This document shows positions 23,399 to 34,289 of a stretch of DNA of 64,000 nucleotides, piece by piece. Source of the stretch: Neoceratodus forsteri. Taxonomy: Eukaryota > Chordata > Ceratodontiformes > Ceratodontidae. The stretch covers positions 495,431,501-495,495,500 of the forward strand of contig CM057451.1 of assembly GCA_016271365.2 (NCBI GenBank), written 5' to 3'. The notes below the pieces were generated by a model that was given only the letters and a program-made list of their open reading frames with translations, had not been told where the DNA came from and did not search any database. Position 1 is the stretch's first letter. Each line of letters opens with the position of its first letter. Made by a program: the position numbers and the translations under genes.

Positions 23399-23547
23399 AA
23401 TGCCTAGCACACAGGTGATAACCACGGTGAAATCACCACTCATGGTTGCTAGGACTAGGGTAAACCTCATGAGCTGCTCGGTTTACTGATGCCCTAGCAA
23501 CCACTTGAGGTGATTACACCGTGGTTATCACCTGTGTGCTAGGCATT
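23399..23547. mobile_element. 149-bp foldback MITE
   Basis: The terminal sequence AATGCCTAGCACACAGGTGA and its inverted partner TCACCTGTGTGCTAGGCATT are exact for 31 bp each side (to CCACGGTG). The arms remain mostly complementary up to GGTTGCTAGG / CCTAGCAACC. The centre has TCATGAGCTGCTCGG. It has no coding capacity. High arm identity suggests a fairly young copy, or a hairpin maintained by gene conversion. The superfamily is unknown because no target duplication was clear. Confidence 0.75.
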
Positions 23548-25230
23548 ATCCTCTATGTTTCTGCCTAGTGACAGAATGTTTTCTGGGCTCAGCACAGTTG
23601 GTGGCCGTTCATCAGAGGCCTTCTCAGGTGCTTTTCCCACCAGTAAGGGGAATATAAAAGGGGCTCCAGTCATGCCAAAAGTAGTTTCTGTATGTTCAGT
23701 GTCAAGTTTTAATATCGGAGCCCTTGGGGTTCTGGGCACCTCTGGGTGTGCTTATCGGGTTGTAACAGGCTGGAGGGGGCTTGCAGGTTCAGGATAGTGG
23801 CAGGGTCTTGGACCTGCAGTGGTACTTACTCCCTCTGGTGTGGTTTTCCAGAGGTCTACGCCCCAACCGAGGTCTGGGACTGGGGACAATGGGGTCCTGT
23901 TGGTGGTCCACCCTCAAAGAGGGCTATCTAATCACTTTTGCATAAATTGCCCCATTATTTCAACTAGAGCAACTGACAAGAAAAACTGTTTTTGGCAGAG
24001 GCCTGAATTCTGAACAGAAAATGAAGGAAATGGTGTTTGCAGAAGACTCAGTTTAGATGGTAGGTGCCAGTTATGTGAACCTGAGGACAAAGGAAACGAT
24101 GCGGTGAGCCCTGGTAAGCCTCTTGAGCTGTGACTGCAAAGGCACTGGAAGCCAAATCCCCACAAGACAAAGGGCTAGGTGCCGCAACCAGTATTTTGTC
24201 TACCATAAACTAGCTGTGTCTGAACTGGACACCTTATTCACCCTTGGAGGGTACAACCCACATTGTGCTAGCCTCCACCAAGGCATCAAGAAATATCTGT
24301 GCCTAACAGGGCTAGTTACATCTTAGGTCCTGCTTCCCTGCCTGCAACTGCTAGGAGCTCCCTGATTAATCAATTCAGTAATTCTAGATATGTGTCACTC
24401 ATTGAAGATTGCAAATATGTTTAGATATTGATGCTGCTAAGGTTTTAACCTGATGTTGGCTTTAAACTGGGACAATACACAGAAATGCTAATTTAACACT
24501 TAATGCTACTGCTGATTTCTTACCGGGCCCTAGGTGGGGTACCAATCAGGGCTCCTATCATGTAATCCCTGTTGCAGACATGTGTATATACATTCCGTGA
24601 ATAAATTTTGGCATTTTGTAAGCAACATTAAGCTTGAAGTGTTGTGCCCTGTGTCCCAATTTATTACTGAAGAGGTGCAGAATTGAAATCTGCAATCACA
24701 ACAGCTAATTTGAACTGCCAATGGTGTTCATACTGTACTTTTTTCAGTTAAATAGATTGTTCTTTCACAAGTTGCCCTGTTAGGACACAAAGTTTACAGA
24801 GCAATGTAAAGAGTAAATCAATTTTGTGACCAACCAAAGGTGGCTTAGTTTAACCCCGAAGCCAAGGGAAAAAGAACGTGATGGGAGGTCAGTGCAGCAG
24901 GTGTGAGATCAGTACCTTGGTTGGTGTGTCCAAGAAAAGGAGTGGAGATATGCAGTCTCCTCGAAGGGGCATAGGTAGCATGGCCAAGGCAGTTCCAATG
25001 TGGGTGGTGTAGAGACTACCACCAGGGGTATGGGAAAAACCAAGCCTGAAAATGTACAACAGCACAGGGCAGTGGCTCCTGGCAAGACAAATCATCATAT
25101 GATCCCTAGATATTAGAGTCTGTCCCTGAGGTTATTGCCCATCCCATCCACTTCACTGGACATTGTGGAACACGCAGTTAAAAAACTCCAAGAGTAAAGG
25201 TTGTTATTGCGATTAGACTTACAATCCCAA
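23548..25230. other. Unassigned region
   Basis: No ORF with a recognisable domain, no repeat array and no RNA gene was recognised in this 1.7 kb. Small ORFs (for example 23555-23797 forward, 23932-24165 reverse) overlap each other on opposite strands and lack motifs. Confidence 0.3.
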
Positions 25231-25338
25231 TAACAAACTCAAAGCTAATCATTTCCTTAGATATATGATTGGCTGGAGGAAGATGGCTCCCAACCAGTTG
25301 TTAATCCCTCACAAATGATTAGCTTCTCAGTTGTTATA
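25231..25338. repeat. 108-bp inverted-repeat element
   Basis: TAACAAACTCAAAGCTAATCATTT (25231-25254) is the imperfect reverse complement of AAATGATTAGCTTCTCAGTTGTTA (25313-25336). Each arm is about 24 bp with three mismatches, and the loop is ~58 bp. It is non-coding and may be a MITE remnant. Confidence 0.5.
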
Positions 25339-26391
25339 ACTGTCAGGGATGGGGTTATGTAGTGAGGGAAGGAAAATTAGTTAAGAGGAAAATATCCTGG
25401 CCTGTTACACCATTACTGTCAATGGTGGCACAAAATGATGGTGCAAAGAGGCACGCTTTTACACCACCACCTTAAACTGCTATACACAAAGCTGTGACTT
25501 GGTCCCTGGGACTGACACTCCCTAGCAGCTAAGTCACAATGCAGATGTGGCTGCCAGATGTTAATTGGCACAAAACGGGTTTTCGCCCATTAACATTTTG
25601 TGCTGATGGTTGAATATCTGTAATTTTTTTTAATTTTATTTTAGTTTTTGTTGACCGGGTAAGTGCACTAGTCAAATTCTTGCCTATTTTCAGGCATTAT
25701 ATTGCATTATATGTGTAGCTGTGATTTGTTTTGTCTACTCTCAGAATGTTCTTGCAAACAAGTCATTCAGAGTTCAGTGAACATATACTGCTTATCAACT
25801 TTTTAATAAAGCAATAAATATGCTCTTGTCTGCCACCCACTGATGAATGTGACCATGACATTGTGCCAGTCACATGGCACAATGCCAATGCTAGAGGTTG
25901 TGGCTGGAGGTGTTACTGCCTCAGTTTCCCCTCCCAACACACCCCTTAGGGCGCCCCTGTGGGCCATGCTGTTTGCAAATTATTCTGAGCCCTCACAGTT
26001 TTTCCCTAGTAGTCCAGTAGCCTCCAACCCTCTCCATGAGAGTAGCTGTCTTACTTGTATCCAAGTGAGCAGCCCTCCCTGGCCTCACTCCCCTGGGCAA
26101 GTTGCAGACATCTCCAGGATCTTATCAATCTCTGTACCCCGATGACCCCCTGGAACCCTGTTGTACACCTGCACTGCCCTGAGGTACTACATGTACCTGT
26201 TTTACAAGGATGTTGCCTTCCTGCATGTGATAAGGGTGTGTTGCAGCTGGCATATGTCTGCGTACTACACAGCACCTAATTTGCATGCCAGACCCAACCC
26301 TTTCCCAGTGTGACAGTGCACTCCTGAACCAGTTGTGTATATCACAATGGGGTCAGAAGTACTACTGCAGTGCAAAGTAGTCATTGTGACC
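25339..26391. other. Unassigned region with a weak inverted repeat
   Basis: A weak inverted pair, GGCACAAAATG near 25427 and CATTTTGTGC near 25593, brackets about 180 bp and could be another MITE remnant. The forward 100-codon ORF at 25843-26145 shows no domain and overlaps ORFs on the other strand. Nothing else was recognised. Confidence 0.3.
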
Positions 26392-27155
26392 AACTTCTCC
26401 GAGATACTACTGAGACATTTTAATTCTCTAATTGCTCAAATATACCTTGAAGATATATGTATTTTGTGTTTGAATTTATGTTTTAAACTGTTTTTACTCG
26501 CTAGTACGAGTTGTAACGTCTCTGTAGCATCTTGAGCCCTGTTGCCATAGCAACTGGTAGAGGAGCCGTTCTCCGTGAACAGCTCATTTCTAATTTTGCA
26601 GCCTACAATAAATCTTGCCTTTTCTGGGACAAACTAAAAGCCCTGTTATAAAATTCTGTAGATTTTGACCCATTTTACAACTTTATTGAACCTTTGAGCA
26701 GGAACGAAGCGCGACCCTTAGAGCACTTCCGGGGCAATTAATCAGATATATACAGTGCCCTGCAGCGAGCACTAACCTATAACTTCTCCGAGATACTACT
26801 GAGACATTTTAATTCTCTAATTGCTCAAATATACCTTGAAGATATGTGTATTTTGTGTTTGAATTTATGTTTTTAACTGTTTTTACTCACTAGTACGAGT
26901 TGTAACGTCTCTGTAGCGTCTTGAGCCCTGTTGCCATAGCAACTGGTAGAGGAGCTGTTCTCCGTGAACAGCTCATTTCTAATTTTGCAGTCTACAATAA
27001 ATCTTGCCCTTTCTGGGACAAACTAAAAGCCCTGTTATAAGATTCTGTAGATTTTGACCCATTTTACAACTTTAATTGAACCTTTGAGCAGGAACGAAGC
27101 GCAACCCTTAGAGCACTTCCGGGCAATTAATCAGATATATACAGTGCCCTCGGCG
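26392..27155 (+). repeat. Two tandem ~389-bp units, putative LINE 5' UTR monomers
   Basis: AACTTCTCCGAGATACTACT occurs at 26392 and again at 26781. The sequence between is repeated almost exactly, including ACTAGTACGAGTTGTAACGT or its close variant, TTGCCATAGCAACTGG and GGCAATTAATCAGATATATA. The second unit ends near CAGTGCCCT at about 27150 and runs straight into the leader of the LINE whose ORF1 starts at 27433. Position and orientation suggest duplicated 5' UTR/promoter monomers, as in some L1 lineages. Promoter function is inferred only. Confidence 0.7.
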
Positions 27156-27432
27156 AGCAGAGCAAGCGTCGTCGTAGTGCATGAAGACGCTAAGAAAGAC
27201 TACAAGTTTAGCTGTTGCATGTTGGGGAGTGTTGGGGAGACTAAAGATTCCTAGTTGATATTAACTTGGCCCCTGGGTCTTCATAATCAGGTAATTTCTG
27301 CATATGAATGTGTGGTTGATGACTATCTTCCATTTGTTATATAATTGTACTTAAAACTGATGTGTGTTGTCTGCATCACTGTGGAATAAAATATAAGACA
27401 GTATTTGAGCTAAAGCACACAACGATAAAGAC

Positions 27433-28630
27433 ATGGTAAATCATATTTTGTTACATGATGATGAATTCCTTGCTAGATGCAGGAATTGCTTGATGTATTT
27501 AATTACCCTTGAAGATCCAACAGATCACTTCAAATGTAATAAATGCATTCATAATGTTGAGTTAATAAATGAATTAAATTCTTTTACAGAAAGGCTATTA
27601 CATTTGGAAAACAGCCAAAGAAATATGGCCGATAGACTGGGAACTAATTTGAATACATTAAATAATGAGTCTTCTACTCCACTCTCCATGACTGTACCCT
27701 TTCACAATCATGTTGGTATTTCATCCAACCCTCAATGCCATGTCCCAGATACATTTGACCTTATTGAATCCGAACCTAATACAAAAAAAAAATAATAATA
27801 AAAGAACTAGAGAGGAAGATGTACCTTACGATAGAGATGAAGAGTGGTATAACATACAATATACAAAACCAGCTAAAAAAAGTAGGCATGCCACAACATT
27901 CAACATTCCTCTTACAAATAGATTTTCTATGCTATCAGCACTGGACATGGATTCAGAAATTATTTCCACACATCAATTACTAGAAAATGATACCTCAGAG
28001 GCTTTTACTCTATTAGACACAGTTACTGGTAGTAAAGATTTCACTACAAAGCACGATTTCAATAATTTTATCAGTGGACCTCTCGTTAACATGGATTCTG
28101 TTAACAATACACAGCTACATTATAGAAATTTACTGGTAATAGGAGATTCCATGATTAAAAAACTAGACAGGACTATTTGTAATCCAGATAAAACACATCA
28201 AACTTTATCTGCTTTTAGCGGGCCAAAAATTGCAGATCTGACACACATGAGTAAAACTATGGTCCGAGATCTGGGCCCTAATCCCCTAGTACTAACACAT
28301 GTAGGTACTAATAATATGCTCAAAGATTCTCTTCTGGAGATTGAAAAGACATAGTTGCTCTAGTCAATACTTTGATCAATTTGGGATGTGATGTTATTAT
28401 TTCAAAGTATTACCCATTCCAAAAGCTAATCTACAATTAATCAAAAATACATAAATTTAATAATTGGTTGAGATCCTGGACACTAAAACAGGAGATCCAC
28501 TGTATACCTCATTGGAAGATTTTTATCTTCAAAATGATTTATACTGTTATGATGGTTTACATCTAAATAATAAAGGAAATGACACATTAGGGAAGCATCT
28601 TACTCGCTATTTAGATATATATTTAAACTA
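27433..28630 (+). pseudogene. LINE ORF1: zinc finger, coiled coil and SGNH esterase
   Basis: The first 120 codons (27433-27795) open with a Cys-rich finger CRNCLMYLIT...CNKC, followed by a helical heptad-like segment ELINELNSFTERLLHLENSQ. The frame is lost at an A-run (27781-27791). The continuation is in another frame (27792-28354), passing a basic KKSRH segment to the esterase. Block I is LLVIGDSMIKKLD (Ser at 28145-28147), block III is HVGTNNM (28297-28317), and block V is YDGLHLNNKG (28548-28577) after a second frameshift. A Ser-Gly/Asn-Asp/His set is characteristic of the SGNH esterase found in CR1 ORF1 proteins, thought to aid RNP formation or membrane interaction. Start chosen at the first ATG ahead of the finger. 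Confidence 0.8.
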
Positions 28631-28659
28631 GTATGGGGGAGCGAGTAACTTAGGTATAA

Positions 28660-29779
28660 CAACCAATTAATGCTTGGAAACATTACCCCGTTCCTCTGAA
28701 TACCACTGTTCTAGCCAATAATACCCTATCCCCACTTTCTAATAATAGTGAAATAAAAATATTACTACTTAATGCCAGAAGCTTGACACATAAAATCAAA
28801 GAATTAAAACATATAATGCACAAAGAGAATATCTCCATTTGTGGGGTTACTGAAACTTGGTTTCAGGATGATAGTTGGAACATTGATATACCAGGGTTTA
28901 ACAAAATAATTAAAAATCGGAAAGACAAACTCGGAGGAGAAATTGTACTATATATTTCCGAAGAATACACATTTCATTGTAATAATTCCAACAATCAGAT
29001 AAATATTGATAGTGAAATAATATGGACAGAAATCCTTTTACCATCATTTAAGTTGTGTATTTGCTTGGCTTACAGATCACCTAATTTAAATAAGGAGCAG
29101 AATATTAATTTTATAAAAACTATTAATGATTTAGACCCTAAATCTAACTATATACTTATGGGAGACTTCAATTTTCCCAATATTGATTGGAGTAAACACA
29201 CATGGAAGGGCAACATTGAAAAAGATTTTCTTGATATAACGGTTAATCAAAATTTAGAACAAATAATCCGATATGGTACAAGAAATGATAATATTCTTGA
29301 TATTGTGCTGACTAATATGGGAACTCTAATTCATGATGTTAGAATATTAGAGCCCCTAGGTAATAGCGATCATAATATGATCCAATTCTGTATACAAACG
29401 AGGGTTATGGAGACTAAGGGAATAACTATAACTAAGGACTATACACATGCTAATTATACACAAATTAAAGAATATTTGAACTCTTGGGATTGGAAACAGG
29501 AATGTGAGACTTTTAATGTACAACAACTCTGGAATTGTATTTCATCCAAGTTTACATATTGTTTGGACAAAATGGGTATCAAATAGAACAAACTACAAAA
29601 AGGGAAACGGGTATCCCCTTTGGTGGAATAATAAAATTAGGAGATTGATTACTAAAAACTGTCGAAAATACAAGAAATACAAAATTCATCCATCTCAAGA
29701 TAAATGGTATCATTATAAAAAATGTACAAATCAAGTCAAATTAGAAATAAGAAAAGCAAAAAAAAAATATGGAACTTAA
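28660..29779 (+). pseudogene. LINE ORF2 part 1: APE-type endonuclease
   Basis: The frame is open from just after a TAA at 28657. It has no ATG before the domain, so the start is unclear and could involve reinitiation after ORF1. Motifs in order are LLLNARSLTHK (about 28759), SICGVTETWFQDD, AYRSPN, MGDFNFPNIDWS (29158), DIVLTN and LGNSDHNM. These carry the Asn, Glu, Asp/Asn and SDH residues expected of an AP-endonuclease-like nicking enzyme that starts target-primed reverse transcription. A frameshift near 29580 moves the linker into the next frame (29504-29779), which is Lys-rich. Confidence 0.85.
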
Positions 29780-31525
29780 ATTGGCTACTGATACTTTAGA
29801 TAATAAAAAGAAGTTTTATAAATATATTGGTTCCTTAAAAGGCTCTAAAGCAATTATTGGACCATTGCAAACAGACTCTGGAATTATAACAAAAGAATCT
29901 GAGATGGCAGAAGAATTTAATAAATTTTTTCATAATATATTTACTCACAAGGAATACTTAAATAAGGATATAGCTAATTTAAATCTGGCTAATGTAGAAC
30001 CTATTACAGGAAAAATAAATTTTAACCAAAATACAAAATTTAAAAACCGCGTCATCAGCGGGACCAGATGGAATACATCCCACTTTTTTAAAACAAATTG
30101 CTTTACAAATATTAGGACCGCTTGGAAAATTGTTCAATTTATCACTCGAAACTGGAGAATGCGTTTCTGTTTGGAAAGAAACTGTAGTAGTCCCTATTTA
30201 TAAAACAGGTTTAAAATCTATGGTGTCTAATTATCGGCCCATAAGCTTAACATCTGTAATTGGAAAAATTTTTGAAAGATTAATTCTATGTAGAATGGAA
30301 GATTATATTTCCAATAACAAATTACAAGATAAGACACAGCATGGTTTTACAAAAGGTGGATTATGCCCTACGAACCAGCTTAGCTTTTTTGAAAACGTAA
30401 GCACAGCATTAGATCAGGGTCTACCAGTGGACATAGTGTATCTGGACTTAGCTAAGGCTTTCGATCGTGTCTCACATAAAATTTTGATTGAATATTTAAT
30501 CACATTAAAATTTCCAAATAAAATAACTAATTGGATAGACTCATGGCTATATAACTGCAGACAAAAAAACAACTGTTAAAGGTGCCATGTCATCATGGGC
30601 GAGTGTCACAAGTGGTGTTCCCCAGGGCTCTGTTATGGGGCCTGTTCTATTTAGCATTCTGACATCATCATTACAAACATCTGACAATATCTGGATTTCT
30701 AAATATGTAGATGATTGCAAAATAGGTTGCGTTGTTAATACTACTGATAATATCAGTCAATTGCAAGCAGAACTAGGTAATTTGGAAATTTGGGCTACTA
30801 ATTATCAAATGAAATTTAACGAACAGAAATGTAAAGTTATGCACCTGGGTTATAACAACCAAAAAAAATGTGTATATATTAAACAAAGAACAAATACAAG
30901 TGACAGAAAATGAAAAAGATTTGGGGATTAATATTGATAATAAGTTGAATTTTGAGAATAATACTATCTTTAAAATAAAGAAATGTCAGAGAGTCATGGG
31001 TTGTATTTGGAAGAATATTAAAAGTAGATTACCTCAGGTTATTCTGCCTTTGTATACTAGTTTGGTGAGATCTCATTTGGAGTATTGTGCCCCGTTTTGT
31101 GCACCCTTAACAATTAGAAGTAGGAAACAATTGGAGGGAGTACAGAGGAGAATGACTGAAAAAATTCAGGGTATGACTAATAAGTCATATGGTGATAGAC
31201 TGAGGTCACTTGGTCTATACTCTATACAATATAGACAACTTGGGGGGATCTTTGCTTACTCTATTATGCTTTTCTTACAGAGGGACTTTTGGAGAATCTT
31301 GGTATTGTAAGAAAATCTGATACCTTGCATACTCGATCTCATACCATGAAATTAAAAGGTGTACATTGTAAAGCCAAAAAAAGACATCAATGGTATACAC
31401 AGAGAATTGTTAACTTTTGGAACACATTACCAGTTTCAATTTTAGAAAGCAAAACTATGGAAATATTTAAGAGTACATTAGACATATTCATGGGTGATAA
31501 AAAATTTGACTTTATAGAAAATTAA
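29769..31525 (+). pseudogene. LINE ORF2 part 2: reverse transcriptase and C-terminal domain
   Basis: RT blocks run in order over five frames. 29769-30203 is the linker. 30130-30579 has VVVPIYKTGLKSMVSNYRPI, SLTSVIGKIFERL, TQHGFTKGGLCPTN and IVYLDLAKAFDRVSH. 30587-30913 has VTSGVPQGSVMGPVLFSI and the active-site KYVDDCKIG (30700). 30870-31310 has EKDLGINIDNKL and ILPLYTSLVRSHLEYCAPF. 31289-31525 is the C-terminal tail. The catalytic box YVDD keeps both aspartates, although CR1 enzymes usually have FADD. Each break looks like a one- or two-base indel. The protein ends at a TAA at 31523-31525. Confidence 0.85.
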
Positions 31526-31599
31526 AACCATCCTCGGATGGCAAATTCTTAAATAGGCTGTGTCTTCTGAATTTGTATAGAAAGCTATGAAACTATGAA

Positions 31600-31713
31600 A
31601 CTTGTGCCACACCGTTGCGAGTGTGTATCAGACCCACAGGGTTTTGGCAATTGGCAGACTGGATGGGCCAAGTGGTTCTTATCTGCCATCAAATTCTATG
31701 TTTCTATGTTGTT
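31600..31713 (+). mobile_element. Short CR1 3' terminus, forward
   Basis: The stretch includes CAGACTGGATGGGCCAAGTG, CTTATCTGCCATCAAATTCT and the terminal ATGTTTCTATG. This matches the reverse-oriented 3' ends at 3950 and 36184. Only ~110 bp of the element is present, placed directly after the tail of the A+T-rich LINE. Confidence 0.75.
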
Positions 31714-32464
31714 TTTTCAGTCTACTGTTTCTCTCCTCACTCCACCAGCCTGCCCTCATCAAGACTGGACTGACCAGCCATGTTGCCCAACATCCCTGGA
31801 TCTTACCTTTCACTCAGATGTCCTTACCACAGGATCTGTCAGAGATGCTCAGTCACCAGTGTGGGGGCTGGGCCATCATCCAGATGCAGTCACCTTTATT
31901 TCCCCTCCACTTTCTCCCTGGGACTACATACATGTAATTACCCGATGTGCATGCTCTACCTGTGCAAAGCCCTCCTCCATATTCATGTGTGGGAGCTCTT
32001 CCCATGCATTCCCACTGCACTGCCTTCCAGATTCCTCCAAGTGGTAGCCCACCAGGGGGAAGTGACCACCCTCTTCCCGAGGGAGGAGAGCTGTATAATG
32101 GAGGTTGAGTCCTTTCTCCCTCAGTCAGCCCCCCCCGAGCTACCTGAGTTTGTCCCCTAACACAGACCACTGGCATAACAGGCGGTAGCTATACCACTCT
32201 TCTACTGGGCAAGCTCAGGAGACCCCAGTTTTAATTAAATGATCATATGTGATAAAATAGGGAAGGTCCTGGAGTTCAAATTTTGAGGAGAATTTTATTG
32301 TATACAATTGAGTTCATCAGAGGCCAACTATGAATTTGTTTGCTGGAAACTGAAACATTTCTTTAATCTTGGGTAGTGCACATGAGTGATGGGAGCAGGG
32401 ATATTCCAACAGCTTGTAAACTCATGGTACTAAATTTAAATACCTGACATGTCTGAGGTGGTTA
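31714..32464. other. Unassigned 750 bp
   Basis: ORFs at 31595-32047, 31780-32160 (forward) and 31853-32176 (reverse) overlap and have no recognisable domain. The composition shifts from GC-rich (to about 32170) to A+T-rich. No structure was seen. Confidence 0.3.
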
Positions 32465-33125
32465 TTTTTAAAAGGTGACAAACAATGGGAAATGAAAACC
32501 TGGTCTGGGGCTACTGTTATCCCCCATCCAAAAAGAGGTGATCTTCTCACTCCTGGAAACTTTCATATCATTTCACTCCTCCCCATACTGGCCAAGCTCT
32601 AGAAACATCTTATTCTCTCACAACTTGCCCTTTTCATTGACTCTTCCTTCTTTTTCAATGCTTTCATGTCTGGTTTCAGGAAGTTTCACTCCATATCTAC
32701 CTCCCTCCTTCGGCTCACTGACTCCATCCAGTCTGGTATGAACTAGGACCAAATTACTTCCTCCAACTTTGTCAATTTGACCAAAGTCTTCTACCCTGTG
32801 TCACACCCCCTTCTGTTGAACAAGCTTAAGGCAGAAGGGCTCTCTGCCTCTTCAATCAGCTGGCTCCATTCCTACCTAGAGGGTAGAACACAAGTTGTTT
32901 GTATTGGAGATGTCCTCTCCCCTTCACTTGCTGTCTGCTCAGGAAGTCCTCCAAAGATCTGTCCTGTTTCTCATACTCTTCTCCATATTCATAAATTACC
33001 TCCTATCTACCTATTCCTCTGCATCCATACACATGTATGCTGATGACACTCTGCTGCTTGCTTCTGGTTCCTCTGCTACTGGCCTTGCTGTCCATCTTAT
33101 GTTATGGTTTATACTATGGACTTAG
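32465..33125 (+). mobile_element. Jockey/L2-like LINE RT fragment
   Basis: This is the same family as 5016-7778. RT pieces in several frames include SLLPILAKL, RKFHSISTSLLRLTDSIQSG, KLKAEGLSASSISWLHSYLE and ILFSIFINYLLSTYSSASIH, followed by the active-site box MYADDTLLLAS (33033-33065). The box keeps both aspartates. The copy is truncated at both ends, starting before the palm domain and stopping right after it. It has at least four frame breaks and an in-frame stop. Confidence 0.75.
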
Positions 33126-33925
33126 GATAGCAGAAGGCTGGAGTGCCCATTTTTGCTATCCTCACTAGTCAGTGGATGCAACTATGTAAGTTGCTCTCAC
33201 TGAAATAAGAGTCTAATTTGGATTTAAAAGCACCACAATTTTTTATGTAACTATATCATTGAGTAGTTGGTTCCATAGCCTGATTGCTCTAGGCAGGAAG
33301 GCAGTATTTCTCATTGTTGTCCTTGATACTGGTTCATAAATATGCTTACTATGTGTCCTTAAATTTTAATTACTTTCTTTACATGTAATACCAAGATTAT
33401 CCACCAACTCTACTTCTTGCAATAGTTTATAAAGTGTCAATAGGTCTCCTCTTTGTCTCCTTTTTTTTCCAGTAGACATAACTTTAGTTTGTGTAACCTA
33501 GTTTTATGTTGGGTGTTCCTTTATTTACCTAGTTGCCTGGTATACCTATGCTGAGCTTTCTCCAGGACCTCAATATCTCTTTTCAGTCCTGGACTCCACA
33601 CTTGGGAGCAATAATAATAGGTCACTTGGGAAACCTATTATGGAGGCAGTATAGCGCAGTGGTCTAAGGCTCTGAGCTGCAAATTTGGTGACATTCAGCA
33701 GACCTGACCTGGGTTTGAATCCCACAGCTTCCACTTGCATACTGTGTGACCCTGAGCAAGTCACTTAACCTCCTTGTGCTCCCAGGTCACTCCTGTAAAA
33801 AAGCTTTCAGCTTAGTGTGCTATACCTGGTTAAAACAACTAAAACAAACAATTGAAATGTGATCTTACATAAGCCTTGTATAATGGTAACATCACTGACT
33901 ATGATTTGTTAGCAGATATTCTAAT
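33126..33925 (-). mobile_element. CR1-like LINE 3' part, reverse, split by a MIR SINE
   Basis: On the reverse strand, 33640-33400 reads RDIEVLEKAQHRYTRQLG and, after a frame break, HKLKLCLLEKKRRQRGDLLT, typical of the polymerase C-terminus. The upstream coding part continues on the other side of the SINE at about 33840-33925 (complement of ATGTGATCTTACATAAGCCT, then TGTATAATGGTAAC). Toward 33126 the 3' UTR carries a hairpin GGATAGCAG...TGCTATCC (33123-33160). The protein is closer to the A+T-rich LINE at 27-31 kb than to the other CR1 copies. Confidence 0.7.
33641..33835 (+). mobile_element. MIR-type CORE-SINE
   Basis: The tRNA-like head has box A around TATAGCGCAGTGGTCTAAGG (33650) and box B GGGTTTGAATCCC (33711-33723). 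The CORE region reads CTGTGTGACCCTGAGCAAGT and CACTTAACCTCC (33742-33773), which matches the MIR/CORE consensus as I know it. The copy interrupts a reverse CR1 fragment, so it inserted after that LINE. The preserved core is striking for such an old family, which may mean a younger CORE-SINE lineage in this species. Confidence 0.85.
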
Positions 33926-34119
33926 AATACAGTTAGTTAAGTGGTTTACCTTTCTTTGCTACTTGCTTGCACTGTGTACTAGTTTTTGCTGTGGGCGAAG
34001 CCTACAGCCATATCACTTTAGCTTGAAAAGGGGTTTCCGTAGAACACAATTTTTAGTAGTTTTCAATGTATCCTTCCATAACACTGCAAATCCCTATGGC
34101 AGTTAAAAAATACTCCCTT

Positions 34120-34289
34120 TTTTCTTGTTAGAATGATGGACACGAAACTCCAAGCTGCTTTTCTCTGAGAGCAAATATCCACATCTTCCAAACAAATCTA
34201 AATATATTTAAAACTTTTCTAGGTGCACAAAACAGTGTGAAAGTTGCTCAGGGCAAAAAAGACCTTTCACATGAGGGTAGTTTTAATAA
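34120..34289 (+). repeat. One arm of the GTTGCTCAGG/GTTGTTCAGG foldback family
   Basis: It contains CAAACAAATCTAAATATATT, GTGAAAGTTGCTCAGGGCAA and GACCTTTCACATGAGGGTAG, matching the arms at 35750-35935 and 44270-44400. It ends abruptly at 34289, where a forward CR1 begins, so only one arm survives here. Confidence 0.65.

Larger units (their letters stand above)
27156..31595 (+). mobile_element. CR1-type LINE with both ORFs, best preserved in window
   Basis: The element comprises a leader (27156-27432), ORF1 (27433 to about 28630), ORF2 (about 28660-31525) and a short 3' UTR. The 3' UTR ends in AAAGCTATGAAACTATGAAA at 31580-31599, a CR1-type terminal repeat. It is much more A+T-rich than the other CR1 copies here and its protein is distinct, so it is a separate CR1/L3-like lineage. 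ORF1 has at least two frameshifts and ORF2 about six, so it is not autonomous now. All catalytic motifs of the nuclease and RT remain readable. With the two upstream 389-bp units the element spans about 5.2 kb. Confidence 0.85.

Noticed and set aside
25843..26145. Small gene of 100 codons
   Set aside because: No domain, no splice context and overlapping ORFs on the other strand.
31595..32176. Protein-coding gene from overlapping 107-150-codon ORFs
   Set aside because: Three overlapping frames on both strands without motifs; the 5' part of one is a CR1 tail.
33645..33725. tRNA gene
   Set aside because: This is the tRNA-like head of a MIR-type SINE.
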